Shown here: piece after piece, positions 4,970 to 11,103 of the stretch
How positions within the stretch are numbered: the stretch's first letter is position 1
How the letters are laid out: the number at the start of each line of letters is the position of its first letter
Origin: an uncultured Microcaldota archaeon
GTDB taxonomy: Archaea > Micrarchaeota > Micrarchaeia > Anstonellales > Anstonellaceae
Length of the DNA stretch: 11,103 nt
Assembly (NCBI GenBank): GCA_903923795.1
Contig: CAIXYX010000137.1
Span: 1-11,103 of the forward strand
Direction: 5' to 3'
Notes under the pieces: generated by a model
What the model was told of the DNA's origin: nothing
Database searches by the model: none
What the model saw: the letters and a program-made list of their open reading frames with translations, nothing else
Position numbers and translations under genes: made by a program

Positions 4970-5969
4970 ATCTTAGATATCTGATTTCCATATGCTTCAT
5001 GTGCATGGGTTTGCGGTCCATGCCGAATCCTTCAATGTCGAATTCTTCATAATGCAAGTGCCGCTTCTCTTTTTTCAAATCCTTGATTTTGTGCTTTCCA
5101 TCATCCAGCATCTTATTCAAATCATAGCCAAATTCCTTGAGCAGTTCAGAATAATAACCGATTTTCTTCCTTTTTTCATCCCCATTCGCCCCTTTGCAAT
5201 CCCTGACTGCGTTGGTGCATGTCATGGCCAAGAGCCGGCAAAAGTCCTGATATCGCTTGACGGAGCACTTCTCCTTTAACACTCTCTCCTCGGCAATCTT
5301 TATCGCCTGTTGGAGATTTCCGACCGCCTCTTCATGCCGTTTTAGCTGCACCAAAGCCAGAGCCCGATTCACATGCGCTTCCAAGTCGTTTGAATCATAT
5401 TTCAGGGCTTCATCCTCATCTTCCACCACTTGTTTAAGATAATCATTCGTCATCTGCCTTTTTTTCTCATCATATTTGTAGTTTGGATCATTGATGCACT
5501 CTTCTGCCAGACTGAGTGAAACATGCCCGCGCAATCGATGTATCGCTTGTATGCCCTTTCCATTCTCGGTTTTAATCAATTTGATAGCGTCATTACAGGT
5601 TTGGTGCGCCTGCAGGCACAGCCCCAAATTCCTCATGGTTCTGGCCAAGTTCAGCCTGGTCTGAAAATCATTCGGAAGCCTGATAGCGAGCTCGCGCTGG
5701 TATCCGAGCGCTTCTTCGTATCTTTTCTCATCTAAAAGTTCCTTGACTATATGCTCAATCTCTCTTATGCTCTTATTTGGTTTCAATCGGCCGGCATCTC
5801 GCATCGGCCATCTGTCCTGATTCTTATCCTCCTTGAAACCCGAAAATACCGGCCATTCTTTGGTCTTATCCGCATTATCTGCTTTGGTCTTATTCAGATT
5901 ATTTGAAATGGCAGTGCCTTTTGTCTGAATGACTTTAACGAACTCTTGTCTGTTGGTTCCATTGTTCAT
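4968..5969 (-). CDS. TPR-repeat protein of unknown role
   Basis: TPR repeats are helical hairpins used as protein-protein scaffolds. I see clear repeat patterns at about residues 67-99 (ELLDEKRYEEALGYQRELAI), 100-133 (LARTMRNLGLCLQAHQTCND) and 195-228 (HVNRALALVQLKRHEEAVGN), with a likely further one between. The first ~60 residues are Asn/Lys/Thr-rich and probably disordered. The C-terminus is charged (KHKIKDLKKEKRHLHYEE) and ends in a Met/His-rich stretch. There is no signal peptide or TM segment, so it is probably cytoplasmic. Two start codons compete: the ATG at 5975 directly abuts GGAGAG, while the ATG at 5969 lies 8 nt after GGAG and ~27 nt after a TATA-like TAATTAAAAA, so I chose 5969. 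The gene looks more A/T-rich and lysine-rich than its neighbours and stands alone between convergent and divergent genes. Confidence 0.8.
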   Translation of the reverse strand: MNNGTNRQEFVKVIQTKGTAISNNLNKTKADNADKTKEWPVFSGFKEDKNQDRWPMRDAGRLKPNKSIREIEHIVKELLDEKRYEEALGYQRELAIRLPNDFQTRLNLARTMRNLGLCLQAHQTCNDAIKLIKTENGKGIQAIHRLRGHVSLSLAEECINDPNYKYDEKKRQMTNDYLKQVVEDEDEALKYDSNDLEAHVNRALALVQLKRHEEAVGNLQQAIKIAEERVLKEKCSVKRYQDFCRLLAMTCTNAVRDCKGANGDEKRKKIGYYSELLKEFGYDLNKMLDDGKHKIKDLKKEKRHLHYEEFDIEGFGMDRKPMHMKHMEIRYLR

Positions 5970-5990
5970 GTTCATCTCTCCATTACAACA

Positions 5991-6000
5991 TTTTTAATTA
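5991..6000 (-). promoter_or_regulatory. TATA-like box of the TPR gene
   Basis: TAATTAAAAA on the minus strand is centred ~27 nt before the ATG at 5969. This spacing supports 5969 over 5975 as the start. Confidence 0.4.
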
Positions 6001-6040
6001 TTTGGCTAGGTTGATTATAAATCGTTGCGCCGAATACATC

Positions 6041-6050
6041 ATTTATCATA
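6041..6050 (+). promoter_or_regulatory. TATA-like box of aspS
   Basis: ATTTATCATA is centred ~26 nt before the ATG at 6071. A second candidate, ATTATAAATC (6014-6023), would give a ~28-nt leader instead. Confidence 0.4.
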
Positions 6051-6070
6051 TTCGTGATTATGTGATTCCC

Positions 6071-7363
6071 ATGCTCCGTTCCCATTATGTCTCCCAAGCC
6101 AAATCATCAGTCGGCCAAGAAGTCACCCTCGCCGCTTGGGTGAATGAGGTGCGCGATTTGGGCAAAGTCAGATTTCTTCTCCTGCGCGACAAGACAGGCA
6201 TCATACAGGTTTTTGCCAAAAAAGGCGGCGTGCCTGATGACCTCTTCGAGAAGATGGTGCATCCACGTGAAACAGTTGTGCTTGTGAAGGGGAAAATCGT
6301 CGAATCGAAAATCGCTTCAGGCGGCGTCGAATTGCAGCCCTCATCAATAGAGGTGCTCAACACACCATCGATAAAAATCGCCCTCGACCTCACCGGCCAG
6401 GTGCCGTCAGAATTGGATGTGAGGCTCGACAACAGATACATTGATTTGCGCGCGCCGATGGCTTCCTCTATATTCAAGATAAAAAGTCAAGCCGCCCGTG
6501 CTTTCCGCGAATCCCTTTTGGCGGCTGAATTCACAGAAATACATCCACCTTGCTTAGTGGCTGCGGCCACCGAGGGCGGCGCAGACTTGTTCAAAGTCCA
6601 ATATTTCGAGCGCGAAGCCAACTTAGCCCAATCACCGCAACTCTACAAACAATTAGCAGTCATCGGCGGTATGGACAAAGTGTTTATGACAACGCCTGTA
6701 TTCCGCGCCGAGAAGCACAACACGCTGGCGCACTTGAACGAAGTGCTTCAGATGGACATAGAAATGGGCTTCTGTGACGAGAATGACGCAATGGATGTTT
6801 TGGAGCGAACTTTCCTTGACATTCTAAAGAGTGTCAAAGCGAACTGCTCGACCGAACTCGAAATTCTCAAAACAGAATTGGTGGTGCCGAAGAAAATCAA
6901 CAGGCACACCTACACTTCACTTGTGGACAAATTGAACAAAGCCGGCGTCTCGATGGAATGGGGCGATGACTTCGACCGCGAGAAAGAAGCAAAATTACAA
7001 GAACTCTTGGGTGAGGAAGCCTATTTCATCACCGAATGGCCCACTGCCATCCGCGCGTTTTATTCCATGCCTGATGAGAAAAATCCGAAAATCTGCAAAG
7101 CCTTTGACTTGATGTACCGCGGCTTGGAATTGTCTTCGGGCGCGCAACGAATCCACGTGCCTGAATTGATAATCGAACAGCTCAAATCCCGCGACCTCGA
7201 CCCGTCAGCTTTCGAATTCTACATCAACGCCTTTAGAACCGGCGCGCCGCCGCACGCCGGCTGGTCGATCGGAATAGAGCGCCTTGTTATGAAGATGTGT
7301 AATCTGAACAACATCCGCGAGGCTGCGATGTTCCCAAGAGATCGGCACAGACTGACACCTTAG
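6071..7363 (+). CDS. aspS: Aspartyl-tRNA synthetase, archaeal/eukaryal type
   Basis: This class IIb enzyme ligates aspartate to tRNA in an ATP-dependent reaction. The 430-residue length fits the archaeal form, which lacks the bacterial GAD insertion. The ATG at 6071 gives MLRSHYVSQ, the usual archaeal N-terminus (MxRTHY); longer TTG-initiated frames are less likely. Residues 1-~100 are the OB-fold anticodon-binding domain (VTLAAWVNEVRDLGKVRFLLLRD). The catalytic domain has RLDNRYIDLR, TEGGADLFKV, AQSPQLYKQ, motif 2 FRAEKHNTLAHLNE, and motif 3 GWSIGIERLVMKMC followed by FPRDRHRLTP at the end. At the positions I align with Trp26 and Lys85 of discriminating archaeal AspRS, this protein has Asn25 and Ser92, so it may also charge tRNA-Asn. 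Its TAG stop overlaps the stop of the convergent cbiO. Confidence 0.96.
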   Translation: MLRSHYVSQAKSSVGQEVTLAAWVNEVRDLGKVRFLLLRDKTGIIQVFAKKGGVPDDLFEKMVHPRETVVLVKGKIVESKIASGGVELQPSSIEVLNTPSIKIALDLTGQVPSELDVRLDNRYIDLRAPMASSIFKIKSQAARAFRESLLAAEFTEIHPPCLVAAATEGGADLFKVQYFEREANLAQSPQLYKQLAVIGGMDKVFMTTPVFRAEKHNTLAHLNEVLQMDIEMGFCDENDAMDVLERTFLDILKSVKANCSTELEILKTELVVPKKINRHTYTSLVDKLNKAGVSMEWGDDFDREKEAKLQELLGEEAYFITEWPTAIRAFYSMPDEKNPKICKAFDLMYRGLELSSGAQRIHVPELIIEQLKSRDLDPSAFEFYINAFRTGAPPHAGWSIGIERLVMKMCNLNNIREAAMFPRDRHRLTP

Positions 7364-8526
7364 TGTGTCTCATGCACAATCTGCACGCTCACACCTGCGT
7401 TTTTCTCAAGCCGTTTCGCTTTCTCTTCAGCCAATTTGAGCAGGCTCGAATCAGTGTACAAAATGAAGTCCTGCCCGCCCGCAGCCTCCATCAGTCCGCT
7501 CTCCAAAGCATGGAAAAGATAATGCACGTCGAGTTTCCCCGCCTGCGCCAAGCGGCGCGCTGCCGTGCCATAAATGCCCGAGCGCTCGTGCGGCGCAGGG
7601 GATGAGATATTCACATCTTCATCAACGCAGCGCAAAATGAGCCTGCCCATCTTTCGCCCTTTGAGCGGAAATGCCTTGTGAGTGGCCTCAGCCAGACTTC
7701 GGGGGTAAGGCTGTAATGGAGTGCCGGCTAACTGGTGCAAAGAGCGGTTGAGCGACAACACCAATGGCGGGGTGAGCCCCATCTGGTGCAGCAAATGGTC
7801 CTCCTGCTCGAAAAACTTTTCCGGGCTTCCGGAGAAAACAAGTTTTCCCATATGCAGCGCGAGAATGTCGTCCGCCCATTCATAAGCTGTCTCGACATCG
7901 TGCGTCGAAATTATCACAGTTGTGCCAGACTGGTTCAATTCATCAGCCAATTCTAATAATTCATGAACCATCTGCGGGTCGAGGCCGGCAGTCGGCTCGT
8001 CCATGACAAGCACTTTCGGTTTCATGGCAAGAGCACCAGCCAATGCCACCCTCTTCCGCTGCCCGAAAGACAATTGTTGCGTGGGCCGCTCCCTCATCTC
8101 GCTCAAGCCAACCAATCCGAGCGCCTCATCAACACGCCTCTCTATCTCGTCATGCGGCACGCCGCTGTTCATAGGCCCAAACGCGACATCTTCCTCCACG
8201 GTGGCCGAGAATATCTGGTCGTCGGGATTCTGGAATACGAGTGAGACCTGCGAGCGAAGAGAGGCGAGGCTTTTTGCATCATAGCGCACCGTCTCGCCCT
8301 CGAAATACACTTCTCCCTTGTCCGGCTTGTTCACTCCGTTAAGGTGCAGAAACAGCGTACTCTTGCCCGAGCCATTCGGCCCCAAGAAAACTATCTTCTT
8401 GCCTTTGGGTATGTCGAGGTTTATGTCCGAGAGGGCGGGTTTCTCGTCATTATACGAAAACCATAAGCCGCGTGCAGAAAGGATGGAATCTGTTTTGGAA
8501 AGAACGGGTTCAGTCTTGTTTTGCAT
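7360..8526 (-). CDS. cbiO: Cobalt/nickel ECF transporter ATPase CbiO with C-terminal extension
   Basis: This is the ATPase subunit that powers metal uptake through CbiM/N/Q. In the 388-residue form it has Walker A GPNGSGKST (49-57), Q loop VFQNPDDQIF (97-106), signature LSFGQRKRVALAGAL (152-166), Walker B VLVMDEPTAGLD (172-183) and H loop STHD (207-210). CbiO proteins are usually ~270-280 residues. Residues ~285-388 are extra, with recognisable pieces MGRLILRCVDEDVNISSP, RSGIYGTAARRLAQAGKLDV and DFILYTDSSLLKLAEEKAKR. I do not know that domain; it may be regulatory. The frame stays open upstream of 8526, but the ATG there overlaps the cbiQ stop by one base (TAATG), the mark of translational coupling. 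The TAA stop at 7360-7362 overlaps the aspS stop on the other strand. Confidence 0.93.
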   Translation of the reverse strand: MQNKTEPVLSKTDSILSARGLWFSYNDEKPALSDINLDIPKGKKIVFLGPNGSGKSTLFLHLNGVNKPDKGEVYFEGETVRYDAKSLASLRSQVSLVFQNPDDQIFSATVEEDVAFGPMNSGVPHDEIERRVDEALGLVGLSEMRERPTQQLSFGQRKRVALAGALAMKPKVLVMDEPTAGLDPQMVHELLELADELNQSGTTVIISTHDVETAYEWADDILALHMGKLVFSGSPEKFFEQEDHLLHQMGLTPPLVLSLNRSLHQLAGTPLQPYPRSLAEATHKAFPLKGRKMGRLILRCVDEDVNISSPAPHERSGIYGTAARRLAQAGKLDVHYLFHALESGLMEAAGGQDFILYTDSSLLKLAEEKAKRLEKNAGVSVQIVHETH

Positions 8527-9305
8527 TAAATCACCAGAATATTCGGGTACTGCTGTCCAATCACCACAAGGGCGGCGAGCAGAATCAGAGGCCCGGCCAC
8601 CCATCCCGCGTTCAACTTCGCGGGCTGCCTAAAAGGCATGAATTCACCTCGGAAATTCCGGCACAAGAGCGCGGCCTGCGCCCGCTCGGCGAAATCCATG
8701 GAGCGGCCGAACAGGCTGGCAGTAAGCTTTCCGGTCGTCGAGATGCTCTGTCTCATCGTGCGAAAACCCAAGCGGCAATCTGCCGCTGTAATCATTTGCC
8801 CCATCTGCTCCAAGAGCATGAACGAATAGCGGTAAACCAGCACTGTCAGTTCAGCCAAAAACGCCGGCAGGCCCACCTGGCGCATGGCGAAGAAGAGGTG
8901 GGGAATCGGTGTGGAGGAGGCGAAGAAGAGCAGCAAGCTGAAACCCGCCAATGCCCTTATGAACACGAGTATGGCGAGATTCGCGCCCTGTCTTGTGACT
9001 GTCAATTGCCAACCCGCCACCACTCCGCTCGCCAATGCCTGCCCCGGCGTGAATAAACCTATCACCATCACCGAGATGACAAGCATGATGAATGTGTTGA
9101 GGCAGGCAAATGCCATCAGTTTCGGCAGGCTGAATTTGCACGAGGCATAAAGAAGAGTGAGGCCTATCACGAAAACGATGAGCGGCACAAGAGGCGATGG
9201 GGCGAGCAGGGAGCCGATGAGCAATGCCAGCACCATGAGCAATTTGCCTAACGGCGGCCATTTGCGGAAACGGCTTTTGTAAGCCATCTCGTCGATAACG
9301 AACAT
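8526..9305 (-). CDS. cbiQ: Cobalt ECF transporter transmembrane subunit CbiQ
   Basis: This is the scaffold (T) component linking CbiM/CbiN to the CbiO ATPase. The 259-residue protein has several hydrophobic segments (~21-55, 60-88, 100-135 and a last one near 236-255, WVAGPLILLAALVVIGQQYP). The cytoplasmic part carries the Arg-containing coupling helices: FRTMRQSISTTGKLTASLFG and RAQAALLCRNFRGEFMPF, the latter matching the A-x3-RGF-type motif of EcfT proteins. The start at 9305 lies 3 nt after the cbiN stop, with GAGGAG (9317-9312) as Shine-Dalgarno inside the end of cbiN. The tight spacing on both sides shows it is mid-operon. The predicted partner metal is Co(II) or Ni(II), inferred from CbiM and CbiN. 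Confidence 0.9.
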   Translation of the reverse strand: MFVIDEMAYKSRFRKWPPLGKLLMVLALLIGSLLAPSPLVPLIVFVIGLTLLYASCKFSLPKLMAFACLNTFIMLVISVMVIGLFTPGQALASGVVAGWQLTVTRQGANLAILVFIRALAGFSLLLFFASSTPIPHLFFAMRQVGLPAFLAELTVLVYRYSFMLLEQMGQMITAADCRLGFRTMRQSISTTGKLTASLFGRSMDFAERAQAALLCRNFRGEFMPFRQPAKLNAGWVAGPLILLAALVVIGQQYPNILVI

Positions 9306-9308
9306 GTT

Positions 9309-9644
9309 TCACTCCTCGTCAGAATTTTTCTTTCCGGTCTCTTTTTGGTTTTTCTTGTTTTTTGAAAAATCCCGTCTTGCCTTCTCATAGCCTATGAAAT
9401 ATCCGATGATGAGCGCGCCAATGGCGGCCTGCAATGCAAACAGCATCGACTCGGTCTCGGGCGGCGGGGTCCACCACGGAGCAGCCCAGCGCACAAAGCC
9501 CGGCTGCTGTGCCTGTATGGCTTTCGAGCCCGCATCATCAGCCCCGCCGAATTTGGCGTTTGGATTCAGCAGAAACGGGATGGCGAAAATGATGACAACC
9601 GCCGCCAGCGCCAAGAGGTATTTCTGCCAGTCTTTCAGTTTCAT
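9309..9644 (-). CDS. cbiN: Cobalt transporter accessory subunit CbiN
   Basis: CbiN is a small two-TM protein that associates with CbiM and is needed for efficient metal transport. Here TM1 is at ~8-27 (YLLALAAVVIIFAIPFLL), the outside loop holds KFGGADDAGSKAI and APWWTPPPETES, and TM2 is at ~67-86 (MLFALQAAIGALIIGYFIGY). The GADD-x-GS-x-AI and LFALQAAIGA blocks are typical of the family. The tail is highly charged (KNKKNQKETGKKNSDEE). I chose the ATG at 9644 (111 residues) because GGAG lies 8 nt before it; a TTG at 9692 in the same frame would add 16 residues and overlap cbiM by 11 bp. It sits between cbiM and cbiQ in the standard order. Confidence 0.88.
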   Translation of the reverse strand: MKLKDWQKYLLALAAVVIIFAIPFLLNPNAKFGGADDAGSKAIQAQQPGFVRWAAPWWTPPPETESMLFALQAAIGALIIGYFIGYEKARRDFSKNKKNQKETGKKNSDEE

Positions 9645-9681
9645 TATCTCAACTCCGTGCAGGCGCAGCTTCTCATTCTTC

Positions 9682-10344
9682 TCACCCAGCAACTTTCTCG
9701 CCCAGTAACTGTTTGAGCAGTTTGGGCCTCGACTTCATCAGGAAATCAAAAAACATCCACACCAAAATTCCCTCGCCGATGGCAATCGGTATCTGTGTTA
9801 TGGCGAATATGCCGGCAAACGCGAGGAATGACTGTTCCAAACCCGCTCCCGGATAAGCAAGAGCCAATTGCAGAGAGGTGACGAGATATGTTGTCCAATC
9901 TGCAAGCACTGCCGCCACAAATGCTGTCAACGGAAGCGCAATGCCGAATTTTCGCAAGAGCTTGAAGACATAATAACCGACGATAGGACCCACAATCCCC
10001 ATAGAGAAGACATCGGCGCCCAATGTGGTGATGCCCCCATGCGCCATAAGCAATGCCTGGAAGATGAGCACGATTGTGGCCAGCACCGAAGTCATGGCGA
10101 AACCAAAAAGCATGGCCGACAATCCCGTTCCTGTCGGGTGGCTCGAGGAACCTGTGACAGATGGCAATTTGAGCGAAGACAAGACGAAGATGAATGCGCC
10201 GCTCACAGCCATGATGAGCTTCTGCTCGGGATGCTCCTTGAACACTTTCGAGACCTGCCATGCCCCGTAAACTACGAACGGCAAGCTGAGCGCGTACCAC
10301 ACCGCGCACCAGAACGGGGGCAGGAATCCTTCCATAATGTGCAT
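9682..10344 (-). CDS. cbiM: Cobalt ECF transporter substrate-binding membrane subunit CbiM
   Basis: CbiM is the S component that binds the metal ion. In the NikM/CbiM family the ion is held by the N-terminal amine of Met1, by His2 and by a later His, so the true start must give Met-His. The ATG at 10344 gives MHIMEGFLPPFWCAVW, and AGGTG lies 9 nt upstream; the GTG at 10356 would add MIHL in front and disturb the site. The later His is His69, in LKLPSVTGSSSHPTGTGLSA, a strongly conserved block. The 220-residue length and five or more hydrophobic segments are typical. The order cbiM-N-Q-O is the standard cobalt transporter layout. Ni(II) is an alternative substrate, but the presence of CbiN rather than NikN-type sequence favours Co(II). 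Confidence 0.93.
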   Translation of the reverse strand: MHIMEGFLPPFWCAVWYALSLPFVVYGAWQVSKVFKEHPEQKLIMAVSGAFIFVLSSLKLPSVTGSSSHPTGTGLSAMLFGFAMTSVLATIVLIFQALLMAHGGITTLGADVFSMGIVGPIVGYYVFKLLRKFGIALPLTAFVAAVLADWTTYLVTSLQLALAYPGAGLEQSFLAFAGIFAITQIPIAIGEGILVWMFFDFLMKSRPKLLKQLLGEKVAG

Positions 10345-10395
10345 AAGATGAATCACCTAAACCTATCGAAAATCATCTTCCCATCAGTCTGATTC

Positions 10396-10704
10396 CTAAT
10401 CCAGCCTTATGCCCTGCTCCACATGCTCGCGGCATTCGGTGAGAATCGAGAACACATGCGAATCGGCGATGGAATAGAGCACTTTCTGCCCCTGCTTCTC
10501 GGCCTTGACCAGCCCCATGCTTCTCAATTGAGCCAAGTGGTGCGACACGTTGGGCTGCGTCAGGCCGGTCTTTTGGCAGAGCTGGTTGACGAATAATGGT
10601 TTCTCCCACAGAGCGTGCAGCACGGCCAAGCGCGACTGGTCGGAGAGCTGCTTGAAGATGTCGGACATGGTCGCCAAGGGAGGGTTTTTGCTTGTGTTTG
10701 GCAT
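10396..10704 (-). CDS. ArsR-family metal-sensing repressor upstream of cbiMNQO
   Basis: This 102-residue protein has the full ArsR fold: DIFKQLSDQSRLAVLHALWE, recognition helix TQPNVSHHLAQLRSMGLV, wing KAEKQGQKVLYSIA, and a last helix. The last helix carries Asp81, His83 and His94 with Gln97 (D-x-H-x10-H-x2-Q). In CzrA-type alpha5 sensors the spacing is D-x-H-x10-H-x2-H, so three of four ligands are in place and the fourth is Gln; adjacent Glu96 could substitute. There is no CxC motif of the arsenic or lead type. The ATG at 10704 is preferred to a TTG at 10713. It is 51 bp upstream of cbiM on the same strand, so it probably controls its own operon and the transporter. The metal is likely Co, Ni or Zn, by inference. 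Confidence 0.87.
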   Translation of the reverse strand: MPNTSKNPPLATMSDIFKQLSDQSRLAVLHALWEKPLFVNQLCQKTGLTQPNVSHHLAQLRSMGLVKAEKQGQKVLYSIADSHVFSILTECREHVEQGIRLD

Positions 10705-10748
10705 ATATATCAATGAATGAACATATGCTTGTGTATTTATATATCAAT
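10704..10748 (-). promoter_or_regulatory. arsR-cbi promoter with paired 11-bp repeats (possible operators)
   Basis: The minus strand holds a strong TATA-like TATATAAATA (about 10743-10734) ~34 nt before the arsR ATG. The + strand sequence TATATATCAAT occurs twice, at 10704-10714 and 10738-10748, exactly 34 bp apart. One copy overlaps the start codon and the other overlaps the TATA box, so a protein bound to both would block transcription start. Part of the match may be TATA-like composition alone. Confidence 0.5.
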
Positions 10749-10796
10749 CGGCAGCCGAACTTAAGAAAAAAGAATTATTTGCTCCCAACGTGCGAG

Positions 10797-10840
10797 GAGA
10801 CTGAGTCTCAGTGCGCCACGACGTGAATTTGCCAAATTCA
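10797..10840. promoter_or_regulatory. Cluster of three palindromes upstream of the integrase
   Basis: GAGACTGAGTCTC (10797-10809) overlaps a second palindrome, ACTGAGTCTCAGT (10800-10812). CACGACGTG spans 10817-10825. TGAATTTGCCAAATTCA spans 10824-10840. All have perfect arms around one central base. They fill the space between the arsR promoter and the integrase start, so operator or integrase-binding sites are plausible. Confidence 0.55.
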
Positions 10841-10847
10841 GCATGAA

Positions 10848-10857
10848 GCATAATATG
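10848..10857 (+). promoter_or_regulatory. TATA-like box of the integrase gene
   Basis: GCATAATATG is centred ~28 nt before the ATG at 10881, which would give a near-leaderless mRNA. It also contains the ATG of a nine-codon open frame (10855-10884) that ends on the integrase start. Confidence 0.4.
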
Positions 10858-10880
10858 ACCGTAGCGGAGAGAAGAATGAT

Positions 10881-11103
10881 ATGACCGGATACGAGATCCA
10901 TAGCTACCAAAAAAATGTGGAACAGGCGCTACGCAGGACCAATGAGGATTCGCTCGTCTGCCCAGAGAACCGGGCATTGATTACGGCTTTCGCCAAAGAA
11001 CGCCTAGCCAGGGGGATTGGGCGTTTACGGGTGGCCAAATGCATCTATTGCATGCGCTATCTCTCCCACTGGCTCAAAATACCTTTCGATAAAGCCCAGA
11101 AAC
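10881..11103 (+). CDS. Tyrosine recombinase/integrase, 5' part (N-terminal SAM-like domain)
   Basis: The window ends inside this gene after 74 codons. The visible part (YQKNVEQALRRTNEDSLVCP, NRALITAFAKERLARGIG, RLRVAKCIYCMRYLSHWL) resembles the helical core-binding (SAM-like) domain of archaeal and phage XerC/D-type recombinases, in which short helices precede a catalytic domain with R-H-R-Y residues. The catalytic part is not in view, so activity cannot be judged. The ATG at 10881 has GGAG at 10866-10869 (11 nt upstream) and a TATA-like box ~28 nt upstream. It is divergent from the arsR-cbi cluster, separated by ~175 bp containing several palindromes. It could be a mobile-element integrase or the host chromosome-dimer recombinase XerA. 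Confidence 0.7.
   Translation, partial: MTGYEIHSYQKNVEQALRRTNEDSLVCPENRALITAFAKERLARGIGRLRVAKCIYCMRYLSHWLKIPFDKAQK

Noticed and set aside
8526..8604. Upstream extension of cbiO (26 more residues)
   Set aside because: The extension lies wholly inside cbiQ. The ATG overlapping the cbiQ stop is the better start.
8472..9056. 194-codon + strand frame inside cbiO/cbiQ
   Set aside because: It is antisense to two clearly assigned genes, and its Gln/His/Arg-rich content is typical of a shadow frame.
10744..10977. 77-codon minus-strand frame opposite the integrase start
   Set aside because: It crosses the palindrome cluster and the integrase N-terminus; the + strand reading has a recognisable domain.

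Overview
The window is archaeal chromosomal DNA of balanced to slightly GC-rich composition. The evidence is an Alba chromatin protein, an archaeal/eukaryal-type aspartyl-tRNA synthetase, a small NusA-like KH factor, an archaeal GlmU-like enzyme, a DUF460 protein, and a tRNA gene interrupted by bulge-helix-bulge (BHB) introns. Most genes that start a transcription unit have a TATA-like box about 26 nt before the start codon, which suggests leaderless transcription. Genes inside units more often show Shine-Dalgarno motifs. A DPANN-like lineage (Micrarchaeota or Diapherotrites type) is a guess only; nothing seen fixes the taxon.

Layout. 1-129: tail of an unrecognised + strand gene. 101-310 (-): very short ArsR-type HTH protein. 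351-800: unusual tRNA locus. Reading the minus strand, it holds a ~70-nt repeat copy, a complete tRNA-Asn(GTT) with introns in the D loop and the anticodon loop, an oligo-T tract, a second copy of only the 3' half of that tRNA split in its T loop by a 54-nt structured insert, another oligo-T tract, and a second copy of the ~70-nt repeat. 916-1458 (-): two-TM membrane protein of unknown function. 1617-4919 (+): GlmU-like sugar nucleotidyltransferase/acetyltransferase, DUF460 protein, Alba, and NusA-like KH protein with an N-terminal zinc motif. 4968-5969 (-): TPR protein. 6071-7363 (+): aspS. 7360-10344 (-): cobalt ECF transporter cbiM-cbiN-cbiQ-cbiO, with an ArsR-family regulator (10396-10704) upstream in the same direction. 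10881-end (+): 5' part of a tyrosine recombinase, preceded by a cluster of palindromes.

How the parts may work together. CbiM/N/Q/O form one metal-uptake complex. The ArsR protein upstream carries most of the alpha5-type metal-site pattern (Asp, His, His), so it is a plausible metal-responsive regulator of the cluster. Alba, the NusA-like protein and AspRS form an information-processing neighbourhood. AspRS lacks the residues linked to strict tRNA-Asp discrimination, so it may also charge the tRNA-Asn encoded here. The duplicated tRNA 3' half at one end and an integrase at the other hint at past site-specific integration, but no complete mobile element is visible.

The most unusual content is the tRNA-Asn locus at 351-800.
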